A DNA stretch of 17,420 bases. It comes from SZUA-76 sp945787585. GTDB taxonomy: Bacteria; Pseudomonadota; Gammaproteobacteria; SZUA-140. Positions 7,238 through 13,312 of this stretch are shown in pieces. The notes beneath the pieces were generated by a model. It searched no databases. It saw only the letters and a program-made list of their open reading frames with translations, and was not told the origin of the DNA. The position numbers and the translations under genes were made by a program. The stretch lies in the NCBI GenBank assembly GCA_947258425.1, contig CAMYIG010000039.1, forward strand, positions 1-17,420. Reading direction: 5' to 3'. Numbering within the stretch: the first letter of the stretch is position 1; every line of letters begins with the position of its first letter.

Positions 7238-8284
7238 TCAGGTATTTGCCTCAGAGGTATCAGCTTCTTTATCATCTTCGGCATCAGCCTTTACCGCTGG
7301 CATTAGCCTTTCTCTAATCGCCTGATCGATCTCATCCGCCGTCTCTGGATGCTCTTTTAAGTAAGTTCGGACATTTTCTTTGCCCTGTCCGACACGGTCA
7401 CCGTTATAGCTGTACCAGGCACCCGCTTTATCGATAAGCCCTTCTTTGACACCCAATGAGATGATTTCACCCTCTCGCGACACCCCTTCACCGTAGAGGA
7501 TTTCGAACTCAACCTGCTTAAACGGTGGCGCCACTTTATTTTTGACCACTTTGACACGGGTCTCGTTGCCGACCACTTCGTCGCCTTTTTTGATCGCACC
7601 GATTCGACGGATATCAAGACGCACAGAGGCGTAGAACTTCAGCGCATTACCACCGGTAGTGGTCTCAGGATTACCAAACATCACGCCGATCTTCATCCGA
7701 ATCTGATTAATAAAGATCACCAGCGTGTTGGAACGTTTGATGTTACCGGTTAGCTTACGCAGCGCCTGAGACATCAAGCGCGCCTGCAATCCCATGTGCG
7801 AGTCGCCCATGTCACCTTCAATCTCCGCCTTCGGTGTCAATGCAGCAACCGAATCGACAACGACCACATCGACGGCACTGGAACGCACCAGCATATCGGT
7901 GATCTCTAACGCCTGCTCGCCAGTATCCGGCTGAGAGACCAATAAATTATCAACATCAACGCCCAGTTTACCCGCATAAATAGGGTCAAGTGCGTGCTCG
8001 GCATCAACAAATGCGGCTGTGCCACCGGCCTTTTGTGCCTCAGCAACCACTTGCAGTGCCAACGTGGTCTTACCGGAAGACTCAGGTCCGTAGATCTCAA
8101 CAACGCGCCCCTTCGGCAGGCCGCCGATGCCCAACGCAATATCCAGCCCTAATGAGCCGGTCGAGATTGCCTCAATGCCACGTGCAACCCCCTCGTCACC
8201 CATTCGCATGACTGACCCCTTACCAAACTGTCGCTCAATCTGGCTTAACGCCGCGTCCAGCGCTTTTTGCTTATTTGCATCCAT
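7238..8284 (-). CDS. recA: Recombinase RecA
   Basis: This 348-residue ATP-dependent DNA strand-exchange protein also acts as coprotease for LexA self-cleavage. Its Walker A box GPESSGKT is at residues 66-73, exactly as in E. coli, followed by Walker B (VVVVDSVAAL, about 138-147), the L1 region (EGDMGDSHMGLQARLMSQALRKL) and L2 (GNPETTTGGNALKFYASVRLDIRR). The acidic tail (ADAEDDKEADTSE) is typical and modulates DNA binding. The ATG is preceded by AGGGGA at good spacing. recX begins just past its stop, so the two are probably translated in a coupled way. I looked for an E. coli-type LexA box (CTGT-N8-ACAG) in the 190 bp upstream and did not find one, although a different 14-nt palindrome occurs at 8448-8461. 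Confidence 0.99.
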   Translation of the reverse strand: MDANKQKALDAALSQIERQFGKGSVMRMGDEGVARGIEAISTGSLGLDIALGIGGLPKGRVVEIYGPESSGKTTLALQVVAEAQKAGGTAAFVDAEHALDPIYAGKLGVDVDNLLVSQPDTGEQALEITDMLVRSSAVDVVVVDSVAALTPKAEIEGDMGDSHMGLQARLMSQALRKLTGNIKRSNTLVIFINQIRMKIGVMFGNPETTTGGNALKFYASVRLDIRRIGAIKKGDEVVGNETRVKVVKNKVAPPFKQVEFEILYGEGVSREGEIISLGVKEGLIDKAGAWYSYNGDRVGQGKENVRTYLKEHPETADEIDQAIRERLMPAVKADAEDDKEADTSEANT

Positions 8285-8447
8285 TGTGAAATCCCCTGCT
8301 AAAAACGATCAAATGACACTCGAAACTTGTTACTTCGCTAATCTTCGCACTATTTATCACAGCGGCTAACAGCGATACATTGACGCAAATTATCACATAG
8401 ATACCAACGCCATCCTAGCCCTCTGTTTTTTGGCTGAGCAGCCGCAC

Positions 8448-8461
8448 TGAGAATATTCTCA
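8448..8461. promoter_or_regulatory. 14-nt perfect palindrome between pncC and recA
   Basis: TGAGAATATTCTCA is a perfect palindrome about 165 bp upstream of the recA start and 16 bp after the pncC stop. A partial copy, TTGAGAATA, lies at the pncC stop (8481-8489). It is not followed by a T run, so it is not a terminator. It could be an operator; its protein is unknown. Confidence 0.35.
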
Positions 8462-8476
8462 TTCGGCCGCCGATGT

Positions 8477-8962
8477 TCACTTGAGAATAGCCAACAACCC
8501 TTGTAATGAATGATGGATGGCCTGCATTCGAATTGATTGACGATCTCCATTAAAAACAACCATTTCAGCGTTAAAGTTAATTTGATCAATCGCCCATGAA
8601 AAACAGACCGTGCCGACCGGCTTCTGCGGCGTGCCGCCGGAGGGGCCTGCAATTCCGCTGATTGCGAGCGCGACCTGAGCGGCGCTATGCTTGAGCGCGC
8701 CCTGCGCCATCGCCTCAACGACTTCCAGTGAGACTGCCCCGTGGCGCTCGATCAAAGCGGCCTCCACCCCCAGCATCTCCTCCTTTGAGCGATTACTGTA
8801 GGTGACAAAACCGCGCTCAAACCATGCGGAGCTCCCCGCCTGCTCAGTTAACGCCTGCGCCACGCCTCCTCCAGTGCAAGACTCCGCAGTCGCCAGCATC
8901 CAGCCTCGTACCAAGAGTACATGCGCCACCGCTGCCACACCCTGTTCGATCTCGACCTTCAA
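8477..8962 (-). CDS. pncC: Nicotinamide-nucleotide amidohydrolase PncC (CinA C-terminal domain)
   Basis: The protein deamidates NMN to nicotinate mononucleotide in NAD recycling, at least in the characterised PncC enzymes. The single CinA-type domain shows ATAESCTGGGVAQALTE, SSAWFERGFVTYSNRSKEEMLGV and SGIAGPSGG, with the conserved Ser of AESCTGG and the Ser/Tyr of YSN. At about 161 residues it matches E. coli YgaD/PncC (165) and lacks the N-terminal MoCF-like domain of long CinA. The start is uncertain. A very strong AAGGAGG (8975-8969) sits 6 nt before a TTG at 8962 and 3 nt before a GTG at 8965; I prefer the TTG. An ATG at 9010 with AGGA upstream would add 16 residues that do not look like the family. 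It lies upstream of recA on the same strand, as in E. coli. Confidence 0.9.
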   Translation of the reverse strand: MKVEIEQGVAAVAHVLLVRGWMLATAESCTGGGVAQALTEQAGSSAWFERGFVTYSNRSKEEMLGVEAALIERHGAVSLEVVEAMAQGALKHSAAQVALAISGIAGPSGGTPQKPVGTVCFSWAIDQINFNAEMVVFNGDRQSIRMQAIHHSLQGLLAILK

Positions 8963-9067
8963 CACATTCCTCCTTATAAAAAGGTAAAGCTTGCCTGCCC
9001 CTTTTGCCATCGCGTATCCTAGCGTCCTGCTTTGGCTATCACACACCCAAACTACAACAAAGAAGAA

Positions 9068-9946
9068 ATGACATTGCGCTTCCTAAACCACCTTTCGATT
9101 TTGCTTCAATATATCCTTCCACATCATTTACTGACATGGTGCGTACGCGGGATTACACGCATCCGCTTTGTGCCTTTCAAAAACTTCGTCATCAAGCGCT
9201 TTATTAGCGCCTTCAATGTTGATATGAGTATCGCACAACAGGAAGATCCCAGCGCATATCCCGACTTCAATAGTTTCTTTACCCGCACACTCAAGCCAGA
9301 GGCACGGCCGATTGCCAACAACCCTGGCGACATCGCTTGCCCAGTAGACGGTGCGATCAGTCAGCTTGGCAACATTAGCGACGAAGGGCGTATCTTTCAG
9401 GCCAAGGGGCATGACTACTCACTGGAAGAACTGCTCGGTGGTTCAAAAGAGATGGCAGCGCTTTTTGAACGCGGTGCTTTTGCCACTATTTATTTATCAC
9501 CAAAAGACTATCATCGTATTCACATGCCCTTACAGGGGAAACTTCAGGAAATGGTCTATATTCCAGGTCGCCTCTTCAGTGTTAGTAAATTTGCCAGCGA
9601 ACAGGTTCCACGGCTTTTTGCACGCAATGAACGGCTCGTTAATCTGTTTGAAACAGAAGCAGGCCCGATGGCGATGATCATGGTCGGCGCGCTAAATGTC
9701 GCTGGAATAGAAACAGTATGGGCCGGAAACATTCCAGACACCGTCAACTGGGAGATTAAAAAGTGGCGTTATCGAGATAATACGCTTGAGAAAGCGGTAG
9801 TACTCGATCACGCTGAGGAGATGGGGCGCTTTAACATGGGTTCAACGGTCATTCTGTTATTCTCCGAGCAACGCATCCAGTGGAATACAGAATTAAACGC
9901 GGAATGCCCCGTCCAGTTGGGGCAACGCCTCGCCTCCTACCGCTAA
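9068..9946 (+). CDS. psd: Phosphatidylserine decarboxylase proenzyme
   Basis: This inner-membrane enzyme converts phosphatidylserine to phosphatidylethanolamine. The proenzyme (292 residues) cleaves itself to create a pyruvoyl group at the Ser of the xGST motif, here Met-Gly-Ser259-Thr close to the C terminus. Other family marks are ACPVDGAISQLG (with the catalytic Asp), YLSPKDYHRIHMP (with the catalytic His) and FARNERLVNLFET. The N-terminal segment LRFLNHLSILLQYILPHHLLTWCVRGI is the usual hydrophobic membrane-association region. The frame is open from a TTG at 9032, but the ATG at 9068 with AAGAAG upstream fits family length. It is divergent from pncC and ends 6 bp before the convergent pilZ-domain gene, with no room for a terminator between them. 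Confidence 0.95.
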   Translation: MTLRFLNHLSILLQYILPHHLLTWCVRGITRIRFVPFKNFVIKRFISAFNVDMSIAQQEDPSAYPDFNSFFTRTLKPEARPIANNPGDIACPVDGAISQLGNISDEGRIFQAKGHDYSLEELLGGSKEMAALFERGAFATIYLSPKDYHRIHMPLQGKLQEMVYIPGRLFSVSKFASEQVPRLFARNERLVNLFETEAGPMAMIMVGALNVAGIETVWAGNIPDTVNWEIKKWRYRDNTLEKAVVLDHAEEMGRFNMGSTVILLFSEQRIQWNTELNAECPVQLGQRLASYR

Positions 9947-9952
9947 CAGCTA

Positions 9953-10318
9953 TTAATGTGGCTTCTGCTCCTCCTTAACATCTCCGCTTGGTTCGGATAA
10001 ATCCTGCCCCTGCACATAGTGCAAAACCTCCTGTAACGAGCGAAATGTACCGGCATCAAAATCACAGAACATCATCCCCAGGCCATTATCACTTGATCTC
10101 GCTACAGTTGCACGCAATCGATGCCTGGTATCCTGCCCAGCAGATTTGAGCTTAAATTTGAGCTCAACCACAGTATCGCGTGGAAACTCTTTTTTAACTT
10201 CTATAAATAATCCACCCATGCCGATATCTCTTACTTTACAGTTCGAGAGTATTTCACCACGAAAGGAAAGATCGACATCCAGGTCGGCTCGCGTTCGCGG
10301 GCTCCATCTTTGCTCCAT
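9953..10318 (-). CDS. PilZ-domain protein (predicted c-di-GMP receptor)
   Basis: A 121-residue cytoplasmic single-domain protein. Residues 4-8 are RWSPR, the RxxxR half of the c-di-GMP binding signature, and residues 31-36 are DIGMGG, matching the D/N-x-S/G-x-x-G half with Gly in place of Ser. The beta-barrel follows (LFIEVKK, TVVELKFKL, HRLRATVARSSDNGLGMMF). The C terminus is charged and low in structure (QDLSEPSGDVKEEQKPH). The RxxxR motif argues that it really binds c-di-GMP, unlike the PilZ adaptor of type IV pili, which usually lacks it. A GTG 15 nt upstream lies within the ribosome site GGAGGAAG, so the ATG at 10318 (8 nt spacing) is chosen. A possible sigma-54 promoter precedes it. The pathway controlled cannot be told from sequence; the FimX-like gene 3 kb away is a candidate link. 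Confidence 0.9.
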   Translation of the reverse strand: MEQRWSPRTRADLDVDLSFRGEILSNCKVRDIGMGGLFIEVKKEFPRDTVVELKFKLKSAGQDTRHRLRATVARSSDNGLGMMFCDFDAGTFRSLQEVLHYVQGQDLSEPSGDVKEEQKPH

Positions 10319-10354
10319 GCTTACTTCCTCCACTTTTTATTTTTTATGCGCTAG

Positions 10355-10370
10355 GGCATCTAACGCGCCA
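10355..10370 (-). promoter_or_regulatory. Possible sigma-54 (-24/-12) promoter for the pilZ-domain gene
   Basis: On the minus strand TGGCGC-GTTAG-ATGCC matches the sigma-54 pattern TGGCAC-N5-TTGC at 5 of 6 and 3 of 4 positions, with the invariant GG-N10-GC spacing. It lies about 38 bp before the pilZ start codon, leaving a normal leader. No upstream activator site was identified. Confidence 0.35.
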
Positions 10371-10529
10371 GTAAAATAAAATGCAATATTCACGCCAAAA
10401 TAACCATTCGATATTCTTTTACTTTAAACAACAGCTAACTAAAAGCTATTTCAATAAATTAAATTAATATTTAATTTCCCAAAATCACATCCACTGTAAA
10501 AAATACCGACAACAAATTATTAAGCATAA

Positions 10530-10563
10530 GGATTATAATCCAATTGTCCAATTGAGCTACGCC
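10530..10563 (-). other. tRNA 5'-half-like sequence at the epmA 3' end
   Basis: On the minus strand GGGCGTAGCTCAATTGGA resembles the end of an acceptor stem, the linker, the 5' D-stem and the D-loop of a tRNA. It differs from the tRNA-Arg of this window by one base over 14 in that part. The 3' D-stem (GAGC), anticodon arm and T-arm are missing. The epmA stop codon TAG lies inside it. It also contains the octamer CAATTGGA twice in tandem. It is a decayed fragment or a chance match. Confidence 0.3.
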
Positions 10564-11561
10564 CTATTCATCGGAAATGACACCACCTCATCAATCGAGT
10601 GCGCTTCAGTTTTCACCATCAACAAACGGTCAAACCCCAGTGCGACACCCGCTGATGATGGCAGACCTGCTGTAAGTGCAGCCTGCAGCCGTCCGTTACC
10701 GCCAGGCTGCTCTTGACCATTAGCTTGTCGGCGACGATGGTCACTATCCTGACGCCGCAGCAATTCATCTGCATCACAGAGTTCATGATAACCATTGGCT
10801 AGCTCAATACCTGTGACGTAGAGCTCAAAACGCTCCGCCAATGCCACGTCACCTTCCACCCTGATCCGCGCCAGTGCGGCCTGAGAGGCGGGATAATCAT
10901 AGATAAACAGCGGTTGCTCATGTCCCAGATGCGGCTCTATCAAGTGACTCATCAACATGTCTAGCCAGCCATCACGATCCATTGCATCGACGCCATGATC
11001 CTGTGCGATCCCGGCACCCACAGCGCACTGCCACAGCGCGGCCTTCGGTACGGTATGCGGGTCGATATCAAGATAGTGTTGAAAAATAGCGACGTAGCTG
11101 ATGCGTTCAAATGAGCTATCAAGCCCTAACAATGTCTGCACCAGCAGCTCCACCTCATCCATTAATACGAAATGGTTGAAACCGACTCGATACCACTCCA
11201 GCATCGTAAACTCAGGGTTGTGATACGCACCGCTTTCACCATCACGAAATGCTTTGCAGAGCTGATAGATGGAGCCACTCCCTGCCGCCAGCAGTCGTTT
11301 CATCGCGACTTCTGGTGAGGTCTGTAAATAGAGCGGCGTATCCGCGGGCAAGCCCGGGCCGTTGTATCGAGTGGAAAAACTTTGCAGGTGGGGGTCACTG
11401 ACCGTCGCGGCAGAAAGGAGGGGCGTCTCGACCTCCAGCACACCGCGCGCCGCAAAAAACTCACGGGTCTTTGCTAATAGCGCGGCGCGCAGATGGATAT
11501 TTTCGATCGACGCCGTTGGCCGCCAATCTTCACACACGCTAGTTCTTGACGCGGGAGACAT
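10557..11561 (-). CDS. epmA: EF-P--(R)-beta-lysine ligase EpmA (GenX/PoxA)
   Basis: EpmA is a truncated class II lysyl-tRNA synthetase paralogue that attaches (R)-beta-lysine to Lys34 of elongation factor P. The protein has the LysRS catalytic core only, with no anticodon-binding domain: FFAARGVLEVETPLLSAATVSDPHL, YLQTSPE-AMKRLLAAGSG, motif 2 FRDGESGAYHNPEFTMLEWYRVGF and motif 3 GVALGFDRLLM, ending VVSFPMNRA. The ATG at 11561 gives 334 residues and overlaps the efp end by 23 bp. A GTG at 11537, one base past the efp stop, gives 326 residues, closer to the 325 of E. coli EpmA and to where homology (EDWRPTASI) begins. Either start keeps it translationally coupled to efp. The stop codon lies in a tRNA-like sequence (see separate entry). 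Confidence 0.95.
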   Translation of the reverse strand: MSPASRTSVCEDWRPTASIENIHLRAALLAKTREFFAARGVLEVETPLLSAATVSDPHLQSFSTRYNGPGLPADTPLYLQTSPEVAMKRLLAAGSGSIYQLCKAFRDGESGAYHNPEFTMLEWYRVGFNHFVLMDEVELLVQTLLGLDSSFERISYVAIFQHYLDIDPHTVPKAALWQCAVGAGIAQDHGVDAMDRDGWLDMLMSHLIEPHLGHEQPLFIYDYPASQAALARIRVEGDVALAERFELYVTGIELANGYHELCDADELLRRQDSDHRRRQANGQEQPGGNGRLQAALTAGLPSSAGVALGFDRLLMVKTEAHSIDEVVSFPMNRA

Positions 11562-12108
11562 ACTCTCCAGTGCGTGTATCAACTTTTAGCAGATCACCAA
11601 TATCCACAAACAGCGGCACACGCACCACCGCACCAGTCTCAAGTGTTGCAGGCTTGCCGCCCCCGCCAGAGGTATCGCCGCGCACGCCGGGATCGGTATC
11701 GCTCACCGCCAGCTCTACAAAATTAGGGGGCGCGACTGACAATGGCACACCGTCCCACAGCGTCACCAGACAGGTTTCCTGGCCTTTCAACCATTTTGCA
11801 GTCTCCGCCATCGCGGTTTCACTCACTGCATGTTGCTCAAACGTGGTGGGTTCCATAAAGTGCCACTGTTCACCATCCGAATAGAGGTACTCCATCTCGG
11901 TGTCCATCACATCGGCCGCCTCGACCGACTCCCCCGACTTATAGGTCCGCTCATAGACACGTCCACTCTTCAGATTACGCAGCTTCACCCGACAAAAGGC
12001 TTGCCCCTTACCCGGTTTCACAAACTGATTTTCGATAATCGAGCAGGGATCACCATCAATCATCAGTTTCAGGCCACTCCTAAAATCATTGGTGTTATGT
12101 ATCGCCAT
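11539..12108 (-). CDS. efp: Translation elongation factor P
   Basis: EF-P binds between the P and E sites of the ribosome and relieves stalling at consecutive prolines. The 189-residue protein has the KOW-like N domain (NDFRSGLKLMIDGDPCSI), then FVKPGKGQAF with Lys34 as the residue modified by EpmA, the OB domain with YLYSDGEQWHFMEPTTFEQ, and the C-terminal signature VDTRTGEYVSRVKN. The ATG at 12108 places the modified lysine exactly at 34; a TTG two codons upstream is disfavoured. The ribosome site is weak (GGAT). It overlaps epmA and is divergent from epmB across 89 bp, so all three genes of the beta-lysylation pathway sit together. No epmC hydroxylase gene is present in the window. Confidence 0.98.
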   Translation of the reverse strand: MAIHNTNDFRSGLKLMIDGDPCSIIENQFVKPGKGQAFCRVKLRNLKSGRVYERTYKSGESVEAADVMDTEMEYLYSDGEQWHFMEPTTFEQHAVSETAMAETAKWLKGQETCLVTLWDGVPLSVAPPNFVELAVSDTDPGVRGDTSGGGGKPATLETGAVVRVPLFVDIGDLLKVDTRTGEYVSRVKN

Positions 12109-12197
12109 TTTCAATCCAGTCTCTTAAATAAGCATAAGCACGCTATTGTATACAACAATGCTTTACCAATAAAACGTAACTACTCTAAACTTGCAAA

Positions 12198-13235
12198 ATG
12201 AATTCAATATTACCGCTTTCCCAAGACCATTCGCCGCAGCCAACGCCACGCTGGCAGCAGGCGATGGCCGACGCCATCCGCACCCCCGAGGCACTGCTGG
12301 CCGCTCTTGCACTCACACCAGCACAATTGCCCGCCATCTTTAACGGCGGCGATCAGTTCCCACTACGCGTTCCTCATAGCTTTGTGGCGAGAATGAAGCA
12401 GGGCGACCCTGATGACCCATTATTACGTCAGGTACTGCCACTGAGTCAGGAAAATGAGCTGACCCAGGGCTATCTCGACGACCCAGTGGGTGATCTCGAT
12501 GCCAGCGAGACCCCGGGGCTGCTACACAAGTACCACGGCCGCGCACTGCTGATCACCACTGCCGCCTGTGCCGTCCATTGCCGTTACTGTTTCCGGCGCA
12601 ACTTCCCTTATCAGCAGCAAAACGCCGCCGCCAGTCAATGGGATGAGACCATCCGCTACATTGAACAAGACACCAGCATCACCGAAGTGATCCTCAGTGG
12701 CGGCGACCCCCTCGCCCTGAGCGATCAGCGCCTCGCGGCACTTTCCAACAAACTCGATCAGATCCCGCACCTCACACGGCTGCGCATACACACCCGCCTC
12801 CCGGTTGTCATTCCAGCGCGCATTTGCGACTCACTCATCACATGGCTCAACAGCAGTCGGCTCTCTCCGGTGGTCGTTGTTCACATCAATCATCCGAACG
12901 AAATCGATAACGACCTCCACGAAGCGCTGCAATGGCTCCAGACGGTGCCCCGCATCACCCTGCTCAACCAGAGCGTGCTACTTCAAGGGGTCAATGACGA
13001 TAGCAAAACATTGATCGCCCTCAGCGAAGCGTTGTTTACCAGCGGCGTGCACCCCTACTACCTTCATCTGCTCGACAAAGCACGGGGCACCGCCCATTTC
13101 GACATCCCCCTGGCGCGTGCCACCACCATTTTTGATGAAATACACGCAAAGCTGCCCGGATATCTTGTTCCGAGGCTGGTGCAGGAGCAGGCCGGCGCAT
13201 CCGGCAAAACGTTACTTCCCCTTAATTCCATATAA
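12198..13235 (+). CDS. epmB: EF-P beta-lysylation protein EpmB (lysine 2,3-aminomutase-like, radical SAM)
   Basis: EpmB is a radical SAM, PLP-dependent aminomutase that converts L-alpha-lysine to (R)-beta-lysine for EpmA. The 345-residue protein carries the cluster motif Cys124-x3-Cys128-x2-Cys131 (CAVHCRYC) followed by FRRNFPY, then VILSGGDPLALSD, LRIHTRLPVVIP, VVHINHPNEI, LLNQSVLLQGVNDD and HPYYLHLLDKARGTAHF, the last containing the probable PLP lysine. Length fits E. coli EpmB (342), and it is shorter than catabolic lysine 2,3-aminomutases, which have extra terminal segments. The ATG at 12198 has little visible Shine-Dalgarno sequence. It is divergent from efp; the 89-bp shared region includes the palindrome TTGTATACAA (12146-12155). 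The FimX-like gene follows 77 bp downstream on the same strand and may be cotranscribed. Confidence 0.96.
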   Translation: MNSILPLSQDHSPQPTPRWQQAMADAIRTPEALLAALALTPAQLPAIFNGGDQFPLRVPHSFVARMKQGDPDDPLLRQVLPLSQENELTQGYLDDPVGDLDASETPGLLHKYHGRALLITTAACAVHCRYCFRRNFPYQQQNAAASQWDETIRYIEQDTSITEVILSGGDPLALSDQRLAALSNKLDQIPHLTRLRIHTRLPVVIPARICDSLITWLNSSRLSPVVVVHINHPNEIDNDLHEALQWLQTVPRITLLNQSVLLQGVNDDSKTLIALSEALFTSGVHPYYLHLLDKARGTAHFDIPLARATTIFDEIHAKLPGYLVPRLVQEQAGASGKTLLPLNSI

Positions 13236-13312
13236 AGTAATTAACAGCTGCAACCGATACTACCTACGGCGGCGGATCAATAATGCATACAATACTAAAT
13301 TAAGGACAGCCA

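Noticed and set aside
8429..8444. GGCTGAGCAGCC hairpin next to a T run as a pncC terminator
   Set aside because: The T run precedes the hairpin on +, and on the minus strand the stem is followed by A residues, so it cannot terminate pncC.
8350..8718. 122-codon open frame on - overlapping pncC and the recA upstream region
   Set aside because: It is out of frame with pncC across its conserved core, is rich in Arg and Ser as shadow frames are, and has no good ribosome site.
12145..12155. TTGTATACAA as a shared efp/epmB promoter element
   Set aside because: A TACAAT -10-like hexamer can be read on the minus strand, but no acceptable -35 stands at 16-18 bp, so I do not call a promoter.
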